Shown here: positions 8,629-17,098 of the stretch, piece after piece
Numbering within the stretch: position 1 is the stretch's first letter
Layout: the number at the start of each line of letters is the position of its first letter
NCBI RefSeq assembly: GCF_009017275.1
Contig: NZ_WBZC01000010.1
Coordinates: 62,001 to 126,000, forward strand
Source of the DNA: Alkaliphilus pronyensis
GTDB lineage: Bacteria > Bacillota > Clostridia > Peptostreptococcales > Natronincolaceae
Direction: 5' to 3'
DNA length: 64,000 bases
The notes under the pieces: model-generated
Databases searched by the model: none
The model's input: the letters and a program-made list of their open reading frames with translations, nothing else
Told to the model about the DNA's origin: nothing
Translations under genes and position numbers: made by a program

Positions 8629-8658
8629 TTGTAGTTATACTATACAAAACAGTATAAT
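8629..8658 (+). promoter_or_regulatory. Putative promoter with an overlapping dyad, upstream of the DinB-like gene
   Basis: The gap 8484-8710 is very A+T-rich and holds no gene. Within it, TTGTAG (8629-8634) and TATAAT (8653-8658) are 18 bases apart. A dyad TATACT-N9-AGTATA (8636-8656) fills the spacer and touches the -10, a natural place for a repressor. Which regulator would bind cannot be told. Confidence 0.4.
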
Positions 8659-8710
8659 TATAGCTTTTTTTAATAGTAAATATAATAAAGAAACTCAAAG
8701 GGGAAGTTAT

Positions 8711-9136
8711 ATGAGAATTATAGTTAAACATTTACATAATGCTTTTAACCTAACAATTGATTTAGTGCACGCTATTACCACAGATGATTTAAAATTACAG
8801 CTTATGGATTTGCCTTCAAACACTATCGGAGAGCAACTATGGTGCATTATAGGAGCTAGAGAAAGTTACTTAAAAGCAATAATTAACGAAGGTTGGATGG
8901 GCTTTTCATGTTCACTTGATGATACAACATCTAAAAATGAAGTTTTAAAATGCCTTAAAAATAGTGCTGATGATAGCTTAGCTTATTTGAACAATGCTGA
9001 ATTAAATGAAAAACAGACAGATTTATTGCTAGCTTTACTAGAGCATGAGATTCAGCACCATGGACAGCTTATTAGATATTTCTATGGGAATAAACTTACC
9101 TTTCCTAAAAGTTGGACTGAGAGATATACTGTTTAA
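8711..9136 (+). CDS. DinB/YfiT-like four-helix protein
   Basis: Protein of 141 residues, all helical in character. The EHEIQHHGQLIRYFYG segment near the C terminus is the last metal-ligand helix of the DinB/YfiT superfamily, and ARESYL near residue 58 is an earlier one. Members bind a divalent metal; some are thiol-dependent S-transferases (bacillithiol or mycothiol), and many have no known function. AAAGGGGAAG precedes the ATG. It stands alone between a dyad-containing promoter and a hairpin terminator. Damage inducibility is part of the family name only; no LexA-type site is seen. Confidence 0.7.
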   Translation: MRIIVKHLHNAFNLTIDLVHAITTDDLKLQLMDLPSNTIGEQLWCIIGARESYLKAIINEGWMGFSCSLDDTTSKNEVLKCLKNSADDSLAYLNNAELNEKQTDLLLALLEHEIQHHGQLIRYFYGNKLTFPKSWTERYTV

Positions 9137-9186
9137 TCTACAATTTAATATTTTAATAAAAGGATTATTAAAACAGTATACCTTTT
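9125..9186 (+). terminator. Terminator overlapping the end of the DinB-like gene
   Basis: TATACTGTTT at 9125-9134, spanning the stop codon, is perfectly complementary to AAACAGTATA at 9171-9180, which is followed by CCTTTTTT. A second, smaller pairing of AAAAGG (9158-9163) with CCTTTT (9181-9186) is an alternative. Confidence 0.55.
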
Positions 9187-9287
9187 TTGCTTATTATTGC
9201 TTAATAGGCATATAGTTGAAGCTTTGTTTATAATAAAATAACTATGAAGATATATAGTACATATTTGATTTATAAGGGGAGATTGCA

Positions 9288-9854
9288 ATGATAAATAAAT
9301 GTTTTATACCATTTCCAAAACTAGAAACTGAGAGATTATTACTAAGAGAAGTTGAAAGCACAGATGTAAATCAAGTATTTAATATACTAAGTGATCCAAA
9401 AGTAGCTGAATACGAATATTTTTATCCAGTAAAGACAAAAGAGGAAGCTAACAAGTTCATAACCAGATATAAAGCAGAATTAAAAGATAAAGAGGAGATT
9501 ACGTGGGGAACTATAGTAAAAGAGACTGATGAACTAGTTGGAATGTGTTGCATTGGAGATTTCAATGAAGGAGCAAGAAGATGTGTAATTGGTTATCAAA
9601 TTAAGCAAATAGAGTGGGGAAAAGGTTATGCTACTGAAGCAGTTGCAGCTATAATCGACTATGGGTTTAACGTTATGAACATTAATAGAATTGAAGCTGC
9701 TATAACACCAGGTAATGATGCTTCTGTAAGAGTATTAGAGAAGCTGAACTTTGTAAAAGAGGGACTACTTAGAGAGAGGGATTTGATGAAAGGAAAATTA
9801 GAGGATGGAATAATTATGTCTATGCTTAAAAGAGAGTATAAAATAGTTAAGTGA
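9288..9854 (+). CDS. GNAT N-acetyltransferase, RimJ/RimL type
   Basis: Protein of 188 residues. It opens with LETERLLLREVESTDV and carries the acetyl-CoA loop QIEWGKGYATEAVAAII at about residues 104-120. The closing part is EAAITPGNDASVRVLEKLNF, the alpha-4/beta-7 signature of the RimJ/RimL group, and EGLLRERDLMKGK follows. Relatives acetylate ribosomal-protein or peptide N-termini, or act on small molecules; the substrate cannot be read from sequence. AGGGGAGA lies upstream of the ATG. The gene is followed by a weak hairpin (arms ATAGTAG and CTACTGT, about 9876-9896) with a T-run. It is the first of four GNAT genes in this patch. Confidence 0.85.
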   Translation: MINKCFIPFPKLETERLLLREVESTDVNQVFNILSDPKVAEYEYFYPVKTKEEANKFITRYKAELKDKEEITWGTIVKETDELVGMCCIGDFNEGARRCVIGYQIKQIEWGKGYATEAVAAIIDYGFNVMNINRIEAAITPGNDASVRVLEKLNFVKEGLLRERDLMKGKLEDGIIMSMLKREYKIVK

Positions 9855-9936
9855 AGGAGTACCTTTTAATTAATAATAGTAGTATTATTCTACTGTTTTT
9901 ACAATTATTTAAAGCTTCAAAGAAGGAGAGATTTGA

Positions 9937-10590
9937 TTGCAGGGTTTAGCAATATTAGCTATTACTTATTTAACTTTTATGCTTATACTTAATTATAAGG
10001 TGTTTCATTTTATTTCAAGGTATAACAAGGGATTTAGTAACAAATTAAAGAAGTACAATACGTATATATGGCTTGGTATTATCTTAGTAATTACTATTAT
10101 TAACCTGAGTTCCTTGAATATAAGGCCACCAAAACGAACATTAACTCTATTAGAAATGCTTTTTATACTTTTAGCATTAATTCCATTTATGATTGAATCT
10201 GGATACAAGCCACAAAAAAATTTAAAGGAAATGATAAATTTTTGTTTTGTTTTTCCCATTGGAGAGGAGTTGCTTTTTAGAGGAATCATTCTGTCATTGG
10301 CTACTTACCTAGTTGGGAGTAGTGGTATCTATGTACCTATACCCATAATTAAGGGGGTTTCCTTGCAGGTGTTTTTATCTGCTATATGCTTTGGCATAAC
10401 TCATTTTCAATATTTTAGATTTAAATATGATAACACAATTATAAAAAAGGTATTGTTTGCTTTTGTGTTTGGGCTATTTGCAGGAATTGTTGTAGAGATA
10501 ACTGAATCAATATTATATGCGGTGATGTTTCATATTATTGCAAATAGTGGAGCAGCCATCTATTACATAATTAGCAACAACAATAAATAG
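9937..10590 (+). CDS. CPBP family intramembrane metalloprotease (CAAX protease/Abi)
   Basis: Membrane protein of 217 residues starting at TTG, with GAAGGAGAG seven bases upstream. About six hydrophobic segments are seen. The family motifs are present: EELLFRGII (about residues 108-116), the FGITHFQYFRF histidine motif near 150, and MFHIIANSG near the end, supplying the Glu-Glu-Arg, His and Asn-type active-site residues. Family members cleave prenylated or hydrophobic substrates or protect against bacteriocins; the role here is unknown. A degenerate fragment of this same gene is found 1.6 kb downstream (12130-12205), so the locus has been duplicated and decayed. Confidence 0.8.
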   Translation: MQGLAILAITYLTFMLILNYKVFHFISRYNKGFSNKLKKYNTYIWLGIILVITIINLSSLNIRPPKRTLTLLEMLFILLALIPFMIESGYKPQKNLKEMINFCFVFPIGEELLFRGIILSLATYLVGSSGIYVPIPIIKGVSLQVFLSAICFGITHFQYFRFKYDNTIIKKVLFAFVFGLFAGIVVEITESILYAVMFHIIANSGAAIYYIISNNNK

Positions 10591-10617
10591 TACTATTTAT
10601 GTGATTGGAGGAAGATA

Positions 10618-11141
10618 ATGAACAGATTAAAGTTAGTATTACCAACTATTGAGTATAAAGAAAAACTTATGGATTATAAAAGAGAATTTATTAATAGTGG
10701 AGATAGTATGGATGGGACTGCTGGGTTAAGAAATGCTAAACTTTTGAAGAATGGTATAGTGCATTCAAAGATAACTCGAAAGAAGAAACTGTGAGAGAAG
10801 GGCTGGTTCCTGCAACTACTTATTTAGCTATTTCTACTGACGATAGCCGTTTAGTTGGCATGCTGGATATAAGACATCGATTAAATGATTATTTAATTAA
10901 TTTTGGTGGGCATATAGGATATAGTGTTAGGAAAACAGAAAGGAATCAAGGGTATGCAACTGAAATGTTAGCTTTAGGATTATTGCAATGCAAAAAACTA
11001 GGTATAAAGAGAGTTTTAATTACTTGTAATAAAAACAACATTGCATCTGCAAAAACTATACTAAAAAATGGTGCTATGCTAGAAAATGAAGTGACTGAAG
11101 GAAATAATATTACACAAAGATATTGGATAACTTTAGATTAA
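10618..11141 (+). pseudogene. GNAT acetyltransferase broken by a one-base deletion
   Basis: The ATG at 10618 has GGAGGAAG upstream and begins a protein that reads normally for about 41 residues (MNRLKLVLPT..., SMDGTAGL). The frame is then lost at the AAA run at 10738-10740. Adding one A restores KTFEEWYSAF and a continuous frame through EGLVPATTYLAI, GGHIGYSVRKTERNQGYATE (the acetyl-CoA loop) and the stop at 11141. The downstream part alone could start at GTG 10791 but has no ribosome-binding site. With the repair the protein would be about 174 residues, normal for the family. This is either a pseudogene or a base-call error. Confidence 0.8.
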
Positions 11142-11265
11142 TTATATTTTCAATAAATATTGCATAATACTTCATTTTTCATCATTAGTGTAGCTCAGGG
11201 AGTAAATGGTTCAGAGTTAGGGAAGTAGTAGACCTGGAAATGTTAAATGGCAGGATAAAGAAGTT

Positions 11266-11379
11266 ATGCATAAGCATATTAAGAAGATATATCAAAGGGT
11301 TTTAAGTATTTGTGTTACAGTCTTATTAGTTATACTTGGTATTATTACACTAAATGTTAAAGAACTGCGCTATATATAG
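11266..11379 (+). other. Possible remnant small ORF with one membrane segment
   Basis: The gap 11142-11453 holds no clear gene. An open frame beginning at ATG 11266 encodes 37 residues: a basic start (MHKHIKKIYQR), one hydrophobic stretch (VLSICVTVLLVILGIITL) and a short tail. The frame is open for 15 codons upstream without a start or ribosome-binding site, so it looks like the end of a decayed gene rather than a functional peptide. Confidence 0.3.
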
Positions 11380-11453
11380 CATTGCTCTCTGTAGAAGTTT
11401 TGTTTATTTCTATGGCTTAATTACTACTAATTCTGTGTTTGAGGAGGATTATA

Positions 11454-12086
11454 TTGAAAATAAAATTACATAAATACTTGGTAATTATTATTGTTTGCTT
11501 TGTTGCTAATGTAGGTTGTAGCTATAAAGATGTAGATAACAAAACAATCGCTTACATTTCTTCAAATGTAGGCTCTGAGTATGAAAACACATTTAAAGAC
11601 TTAAACCTAGGTGTATTATTTGACTTTAATTTTAAGCTAAATGTAGCCGATAAAAGCTGGGTCAACATATGGGTAGAAGGCTATAGTAACGGAAAAGCTG
11701 TTACACCGTTACCTATTACACAGCTTTCTTATGGCTTAAGCCCAAATCAAGTAGAAGAAGGAAAAATGGGATTTGGAATAATAAACTCTAATAGTAATGA
11801 ACCTTTATTGTTTTTATACTCCACAGGTGTTAGCGTACTGCCACATACTGTAGATAACTACTTTTTGGATAACTCAGGTATTTATACCTGGGACTATGCA
11901 ATTGGAAGTGAAACTGTTGGAATAGAGTATGGTGAAGAAATAGTTTTGGCAGTATACAGACAAGGGAAAGATTCAATAAGGGTGGCATACAACTATCAAG
12001 ACTCAGAGTCTTTAAAACAAATGATAGAAGAAGACAGCACCGTGCTGTTACTTAAGCTTAAAATTAGAGAGGCAGACGAATCATAA
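11454..12086 (+). CDS. Hypothetical secreted lipoprotein
   Basis: Protein of 210 residues starting at TTG 11454; an upstream TTG at 11439 overlaps the GAGGAGG ribosome-binding site and is not used. The N terminus is a lipoprotein signal: KLHKYLVIIIVCFVANVGC, with the lipobox Cys at about residue 20. The mature part is rich in beta-strand-like segments with aromatic residues (SWVNIWVEGYSNGK, TWDYAIGSETVGIEYGEE) and has no motif I recognise. It may be anchored on the outer face of the membrane. It stands alone between gene debris on both sides. Confidence 0.6.
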   Translation: MKIKLHKYLVIIIVCFVANVGCSYKDVDNKTIAYISSNVGSEYENTFKDLNLGVLFDFNFKLNVADKSWVNIWVEGYSNGKAVTPLPITQLSYGLSPNQVEEGKMGFGIINSNSNEPLLFLYSTGVSVLPHTVDNYFLDNSGIYTWDYAIGSETVGIEYGEEIVLAVYRQGKDSIRVAYNYQDSESLKQMIEEDSTVLLLKLKIREADES

Positions 12087-12129
12087 GATTATATTTAATT
12101 ACTATATGATTTAAAAATATAGCAAATTA

Positions 12130-12205
12130 CAAACAAGGTGTTAAATGCTTTTGTTTTTGAGCTATTTGCAGGAAATGTTGTAGAGATTACTGAATCAATT
12201 CTGGT
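12130..12205 (+). pseudogene. Decayed duplicate fragment of the CPBP protease gene
   Basis: This stretch reads KVLNAFVFELFAGNVVEIT and then ESIL before a stop, and aligns base for base (about 80-85 percent by eye) with 10447-10520 of the CPBP gene. It lacks the start and the last helix. Together with the next entry it fills most of the 12087-12428 gap. Confidence 0.75.
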
Positions 12206-12358
12206 ATGAAGCATCATCATTTAACATTTAAAAACACCCTTAAAATTAAAGAAATTGGAGTGGAAAAATGGCTTTCTCAACAAGAAGCAGAGCATATTTG
12301 CAAATGTGGGGGAAAGAAATTATGGTTTTCTACAAAATGCAATAATAAAGAGTGTTAA
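12206..12358 (+). pseudogene. C-terminal remnant resembling a DUF3795-type zinc-ribbon protein
   Basis: A frame of 50 codons reads ...KIKEIGVEKWLSQQEAEHI, then CKCGGKKLWFSTKC, ending NNKEC. An IGVEKWLxQQ stretch followed by a short cysteine-pair ribbon resembles the end of DUF3795-like proteins. The normal N-terminal part is absent and there is no good ribosome-binding site, so I take it as a fragment fused to the CPBP debris by a rearrangement. Confidence 0.4.
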
Positions 12359-12428
12359 AATATGTAAGTATTGTAAAAAATGGTTTTCCTTATTATTAAC
12401 TGCTTTTATTATGTAGGAGGATGAAATA

Positions 12429-13343
12429 ATGTATAGTAATAATAACTTATGGAAAGAGCTACAATGCCTATTACCAGAAAAAAACAGAATAAGTGAGGCT
12501 ATTAAGCCTAAAGAAAGGTACATAGAAGCTGAGGGAATAGAAATACACATTGATGAATATGATAGCAACTCTCAAACTACCATTGTTGTTTTTCATGGAG
12601 TAGGAGGAAATGGACGCCTTATGTCTTTTTGTGCAGTACCATTAGTAGAGGCTGGATACAATGTTATTTGTCCTGACTTACCTGGCTATGGATTTACTAA
12701 ATACAGAAGAGGTATAACATATGATGATTGGATAAAGGTTGGAAATAAAATAGTTGAAAATCAGCTGTCAAAGGGAAAAAATGTATTTATTTTTGGGTTA
12801 AGTGCTGGAGGAATGTTAGCCTATAATGTTGCTTGTAACCATGATAGTCTTAAAGGATTAATTTTTACTAATGTATTAGATAATCGTGAAGAGGAAGTAA
12901 GACTGTACTCTGCTAAAAACAAGTTTCAAGCTGCACATGGATTGAGGCTTCTAAGTATGCTGCCACAGTTTATGAGAACAATTAAAGTTCCAATTAAAAT
13001 GGTAACAAACATGGAGGCGATTGTTAACAATAACGAGATGTTAGAGTTGCTATTGAAGGACAAGCATGGAGCTGGAAGCAGTGTTAGTTTAAATTTTCTA
13101 TTGTCAATGATGAACAGTACCCCAATTGTTGAGCCAGAAGATTTCAATAAGGTACCTGTTCTAATGGTTCATCCTGGAAATGATTTGTGGACACCAATAA
13201 GAATAAGTGAACTTTTTTTTGATAAAATTGCTGCCCCCAAAAGCAAAGTTATTTTAGAGAATGCAGGACATTTTCCAATTGAAGAGCCTGGTTTAACACA
13301 AATGGAAAATGCAATTAAAGATTTCTTAAGAAAATACATTTAG
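12429..13343 (+). CDS. Alpha/beta-fold hydrolase
   Basis: Cytoplasmic hydrolase of 304 residues. The oxyanion region is VVFHGVGGNGRLM (about 53-65), the nucleophile elbow is GLSAGG (Ser near 125), and the acid and base appear as HPGNDLWTP (Asp near 251) and ENAGHFPIEEPG (His near 280), completing a Ser-Asp-His triad. Substrate cannot be told; the family includes esterases, lipases and haloperoxidase-like enzymes. TAGGAGGATG precedes the ATG by six bases. No signal peptide is seen. It has no functional link to its neighbours that I can see. Confidence 0.85.
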   Translation: MYSNNNLWKELQCLLPEKNRISEAIKPKERYIEAEGIEIHIDEYDSNSQTTIVVFHGVGGNGRLMSFCAVPLVEAGYNVICPDLPGYGFTKYRRGITYDDWIKVGNKIVENQLSKGKNVFIFGLSAGGMLAYNVACNHDSLKGLIFTNVLDNREEEVRLYSAKNKFQAAHGLRLLSMLPQFMRTIKVPIKMVTNMEAIVNNNEMLELLLKDKHGAGSSVSLNFLLSMMNSTPIVEPEDFNKVPVLMVHPGNDLWTPIRISELFFDKIAAPKSKVILENAGHFPIEEPGLTQMENAIKDFLRKYI

Positions 13344-13503
13344 TAATAAATATGAGAAATAAAAACTAAAGGTAATCATATTATTAGGAAGCTTTACACT
13401 GCATACTGCATCAAATATAATAAAGAAGAGTACTGAGGAGTTAAGCTGATTAAAGAATATAGAAAAAACAAGTAGAGTAAAATGAATTACTGGGAGTGGT
13501 AAG

Positions 13504-14001
13504 ATGAAGTATTACTTTTTCTTAATCTTCTTCTCAATTACATTATTTTTTTTAGGTGGATGTACATCAACAAATAATGAAGAAATAATTATTGAAGCAG
13601 GAACATATGAGTTTAGTTATGTAGAAGTGATTTCTGGAGAAGAAAATACTTATACTAAAAAAGTGGAATCCTCTTCACTGGAAATCATCCTTAACGATTG
13701 GATATCAGATTTAGTTAAAAACAATGTTAGTTATGGCAATAACCCAGTGGGTAAAAACATACTTAAGGATTTAGAGGTAAGAGATGCTTATTTTAAAGGA
13801 AATACACTTATAATTGTGTTAAGTGAATCGTTTTTATATTTTAATGAGGGTTATACTCACCCAGTATATTTTATAAATGGTCTTAAAAGAATTTTATCAC
13901 AAGTCACTGATGTAACAGAGTTCTCTATTGAAGTACCTGGATATAAGGAAGATATTATTCACCCAGATGGGTTAAGCATAAAGAACATATACTTAATGTG
14001 A
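13504..14001 (+). CDS. Hypothetical lipoprotein, possibly GerMN-like
   Basis: Protein of 165 residues with a lipoprotein signal (MKYYFFLIFFSITLFFLGGC; lipobox Cys at about residue 20). The mature part has alternating strands, and near its end VTDVTEFSIEVPGYKED after a helix (FINGLKRILSQ), an order that recalls the GerMN sporulation/germination domain. This is a weak, pattern-based suggestion. GGGAGTGG lies upstream of the ATG. It could be a membrane-anchored extracytoplasmic protein of any function. Confidence 0.5.
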   Translation: MKYYFFLIFFSITLFFLGGCTSTNNEEIIIEAGTYEFSYVEVISGEENTYTKKVESSSLEIILNDWISDLVKNNVSYGNNPVGKNILKDLEVRDAYFKGNTLIIVLSESFLYFNEGYTHPVYFINGLKRILSQVTDVTEFSIEVPGYKEDIIHPDGLSIKNIYLM

Positions 14002-14095
14002 TGTAAAAACCAAATGGGGAGATTGTTAAAAGAGAATTAAGAAAGAACTAAAAGTGGTATATTTTTTTATTATAATTAAAGAGAGGTGCTATAAA

Positions 14096-14551
14096 GTGAA
14101 CAGATTAAATATTGTAACCTTAGGAACAAAGGACATAGTTAAAGCCTATGAATTTTATAAAAAACTAGGCTTTGATACTTCTATAAGAGGGGAAGAAGCA
14201 AATCCTGATATTATCTTTTTTAAAAATGAAGGCACAAAAATTGCCCTATTTCCATTAGAAGAACTAGCTAAAGATGTAAATAAGGAAAATCCCCCTAGTA
14301 TTAGTAACGGGTTTAGTTTTCCTGGATTTACCTTGGCATACAACGGAAAATCCAATAAAGAAGTTGATGAAATAATGAGTATGGCAGAGTCGGCAGGTGC
14401 TAAAATCGTTAAAAAACCCCAAAAAACTGACTGGGGTGGTTATAGTGGGTATTTTACAGACCTTGACGGCTATTATTGGGAAGTTGCTTATGGTGAATGC
14501 TGGGAATTCGATGACTCAAATATGTTAATAGTTAAGGATGAAGAAAAGTAG
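14096..14551 (+). CDS. VOC-family (glyoxalase/bleomycin-resistance fold) protein
   Basis: Protein of 151 residues made of two beta-alpha-beta-beta-beta halves. The first is NIVTLGTKDIVKAYEFYKKL; the second ends in GYSGYFTDLDGYYWEVAYGE, a frequent VOC ending with a Glu metal ligand. Members are lyases, dioxygenases or antibiotic-binding proteins; the substrate is unknown. I start at GTG 14096, where GAGAGGTG lies six bases upstream, rather than at the in-frame ATG 14054, which adds a hydrophobic leader untypical of the family. Confidence 0.8.
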   Translation: MNRLNIVTLGTKDIVKAYEFYKKLGFDTSIRGEEANPDIIFFKNEGTKIALFPLEELAKDVNKENPPSISNGFSFPGFTLAYNGKSNKEVDEIMSMAESAGAKIVKKPQKTDWGGYSGYFTDLDGYYWEVAYGECWEFDDSNMLIVKDEEK

Positions 14552-14565
14552 TAATTAAGAAGCTA

Positions 14566-14684
14566 TTTTACGACTAAAGAAATCACTAGCAGACTCATAT
14601 CTTGAGCAAATGAAGGTTGATAGAGATACATTAAGGGATTATTTATATGTAATTAAGGCTGCTAGACTAGGGGAATGTGGTTAG
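14566..14684 (+). other. Possible C-terminal gene remnant
   Basis: An open frame without a start reads LRLKKSLADSYLEQMKVDRD and then ends ...YVIKAARLGECG. It looks like the helical tail of a lost protein. I do not recognise the family. Confidence 0.25.
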
Positions 14685-14710
14685 AATAGGAAAAAGGAGA
14701 AACACCTATT

Positions 14711-15585
14711 ATGATAGAAACTAGACTTGCAAGAAAAGAAGATATTAAAGAGCTTTCAATCTTCATATCAAGAATGAATAGAAATGAGGAAAATCATATA
14801 GGTTTTTGTGGAACTGACAGTAAAGAGATAGAAAATTCACTAGTTGAAGATATAACAGATATACCTTTCACAGAAAGTTTTATAATTGCCATTAATGATG
14901 ATAAAATTATTGGAGCGTTAGGATTCGATGCAGATATAGAAAGCAACAATGTTGAAATATGGGGTCCATTTATTGAGAAATCAAAATGGGATACTGTATT
15001 AGATTTATGGAGCAAGATGCTAGAATTAATTCCAAATGAAATAGAAATAATGAGCATGTTCATTAATAAAGAGAATAAAAACTGTATAGAGCTAGTAAAC
15101 AGTTTGCAGTTTAAAAGAGAAAGTGATCAGACAATATTATTTTTTGAACGTAGTTTTACTCATAAGTTAGAAAATATACCTATAATTGAGCTTTCTGCTG
15201 ACTATCATAAACAAATGGAGATCTTACATGATAACACATTTTCAAATGCATATTATAGCGGTAGCAAAATAATTGAAAGACTTAACAGTTATAGAAAAGT
15301 ATTTGTAGATATTGAAAAAGCAAGTTTAACAGGTTATGTCTATGTTGAAGTTAATCCGAGATTTGGAGAAGGAAGCATAGAATTTTTTGCTGTAGATAAA
15401 TCAAAGAGAGGTAAAGGTATCGGAGTTAAACTATTAACTATGGCATTAAAATGGATATTTCTTTTAATACAGTAAGTGAAATTACACTATGTGTTAATTC
15501 AGAAAATGAACAAGCGCTTAATCTATATAAGAGAGTTGGTTTTAAGGAAAAACATCAGTTAATCTATTACACTAAAAGGTGTTAA
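14711..15585 (+). pseudogene. Two-domain GNAT acetyltransferase broken by a frameshift near its end
   Basis: The ATG at 14711 follows AAAAGGAG. The frame encodes an N-terminal degenerate GNAT half (about 1-140) and a second GNAT domain with EFFAVDKSKRGKGIGVKLL, the acetyl-CoA loop, then stops at 15475. One base after about 15448-15462 is missing: the next frame continues as SFNTVSEITLCVNSENEQAL, then NLYKRVGF, the standard end of a GNAT domain, to a stop at 15585. The uninterrupted protein would be about 290 residues. As it stands, the last two strands are lost. Confidence 0.8.
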
Positions 15586-15622
15586 TTTGACACTTTAATT
15601 TGTTCTATTGAGGGGGATAAGT

Positions 15623-16174
15623 ATGGAAAATATAATATATCGTAATCTTACCATAGAGGAATGTGTTAGAATTAAAGAAATGAATCCTTATCAGTATATT
15701 AATAGAGCTTGGAGAGAGGTGGATGGGAAGCGCCAATTAGTAGAAATAGACTATCATGATACTGACTGGCCAAATGGTTATGAACATCATTACAATGATT
15801 TGAAGCAAACTATTATGGAGGGTGGTATAGCAATAGGAGCCTTTAATGATAATAAATTAATAAGTTTTATTACATTAAATTCAACCACGTTTGGATGCAG
15901 GTATAAGCATGTACTATTAGACCAGCTATTTGTGTCTCTTGATTCCAGAGGTAAAGGAATAGGAAAGAAGCTCTTTATGCTTTCAGTAGAGGAAGCAAAA
16001 AAATGGAAGATAGATAAGCTTTATATATGTGCAGGTTCAGCTGAAGAAACTATTGCCTTTTACTTTGCATTAGGCTGTAAAGAAGCAGAAGAAATCAACA
16101 AAGAGCTGTATGAAAGTGATCCTAGAGATCTCCAGTTAGATTTTGAAATAAATAAAGCGATAAACATGAATTAA
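15623..16174 (+). CDS. GNAT acetyltransferase
   Basis: Protein of 183 residues with a single GNAT domain in its second half: LDQLFVSLDSRGKGIGKKLF (strand beta-4 and the acetyl-CoA loop, about 98-117), then KLYICAGSAEETIAFYFALG (about 134-153). The N-terminal half contains REVDGKRQLVEIDYHDTDWP, which I do not link to a known substrate class. ATG 15623 has GAGGGGG upstream; an earlier in-frame TTG at 15608 overlaps that site. It follows the broken GNAT gene by 37 bases and may share its transcript. A dispersed repeat follows the stop. Confidence 0.8.
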   Translation: MENIIYRNLTIEECVRIKEMNPYQYINRAWREVDGKRQLVEIDYHDTDWPNGYEHHYNDLKQTIMEGGIAIGAFNDNKLISFITLNSTTFGCRYKHVLLDQLFVSLDSRGKGIGKKLFMLSVEEAKKWKIDKLYICAGSAEETIAFYFALGCKEAEEINKELYESDPRDLQLDFEINKAINMN

Positions 16175-16178
16175 CTAA

Positions 16179-16312
16179 TTATCTCAGCGGCGTTACTAAC
16201 ACTCCCGCTTCTTAAGAGGGAGATAAGTGCCGCCAAGCTTCGAAATAAGTGCAACTAAAGTTCAGGTGGAGTTAAAACTCCATCTGAACTAAGTTTTCTT
16301 TATAAGCAGTAA
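16179..16312 (-). repeat. Dispersed hairpin repeat, full copy B
   Basis: Reverse complement of the full copy at 49561-49684 with only a few differences. It contains the GC-rich hairpin (GGCGGC...GCCGC outer arms, TTAAGAAGCGGGAG inner) and the second hairpin with arms GTTCAGATGGAGTT and AACTCCACCTGAAC. The rest of the gap to 16431 is A+T-rich and shows no gene. Confidence 0.85.
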
Positions 16313-16431
16313 ATCAGCATGAAATAATTGGGTAGAATGGGTGACTTTTAACCAATATCTAAATTGTATGGCATCAACTACTTATAGCATTACATATTTG
16401 TACTTATAATTAGTGAGAATAGGGGGATTTT

Positions 16432-17058
16432 ATGACTGTATTATACTTAACAAGACACGGACAAACAGAATGGAACCTTGAAGGAAGATTTCAAGGACAA
16501 AAGGATTCAAAGCTAACAGAATTAGGAGAACAACAGGCGATTTTGCTTGGAGAGCGATTAGATGATGTTGAACTTGATATTATTATCTCTAGCTCAAGCG
16601 GTAGAGCCTATAGGACAGCTGAGTTAATAAAGGGCAGAAAAAACATAGAAATATTAGCTAATGATCAATTAAAGGAAATGAATATAGGCGATTGGGAGGG
16701 TCAAATTATTAAGGAGATAGAAGAGCATTCACCAGATGAGTACCATTGCTTCTGGAATAGACCAGATTTATTTAAGCCCTGTGGTGGTGAAACATTTGGG
16801 CAGCTTTATGAAAGAGTTACGCAAGAAATAGAAAAGATTATCAAAATATATAAGGGGAAAAAAGTTCTTGTGGTTACCCATGGAGTAGTATTAAGGACCC
16901 TAATCACTTATTTTGAAAACAAAGATATTAAAGACCTATGGAATGGAACCTACATGAACTCAACCTGTTTAAATATAATTGAAATTAATAATAATGAGAG
17001 AAGGTTCATTTTGCAGGGAGATATATCCCATTGGGAGAATATAGTTAGCTGTAGCTAA
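16432..17058 (+). CDS. Histidine phosphatase (phosphoglycerate mutase-like)
   Basis: Protein of 208 residues of the histidine phosphatase superfamily. It opens with LYLTRHGQTEWNLEGRFQG, where the RHG histidine is the phospho-acceptor. It also has ISSSSGRAYRTAELI (second Arg), EMNIGDWEGQ (acid) and VVTHGVVLRTLI (second His near residue 150). Relatives include GpmB-like phosphatases, alpha-ribazole phosphatase (CobC) and broad-specificity PhoE; no cobalamin genes lie next to it. AGGGGGA precedes the ATG. It ends 40 bases before the sigma-54 regulator gene and could be cotranscribed with it. Confidence 0.85.
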   Translation: MTVLYLTRHGQTEWNLEGRFQGQKDSKLTELGEQQAILLGERLDDVELDIIISSSSGRAYRTAELIKGRKNIEILANDQLKEMNIGDWEGQIIKEIEEHSPDEYHCFWNRPDLFKPCGGETFGQLYERVTQEIEKIIKIYKGKKVLVVTHGVVLRTLITYFENKDIKDLWNGTYMNSTCLNIIEINNNERRFILQGDISHWENIVSCS

Positions 17059-17098
17059 TACTTAGTTTACTACTACATTGCATCGGGAGGTGAATGCC

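Noticed and set aside
10738-10745. Programmed frameshifting in the GNAT gene at AAACTTTTG.
   Set aside because: The heptamer does not fit a known -1 slippery site in the zero frame and no stimulatory hairpin is seen; a lost A explains it.
11186-11222. A stretch reading GTAGCTCAGGGAGTAAATGG that looks like the D-arm of a tRNA.
   Set aside because: No acceptor stem, anticodon stem or T-arm can be built around it; it lies in gene debris.
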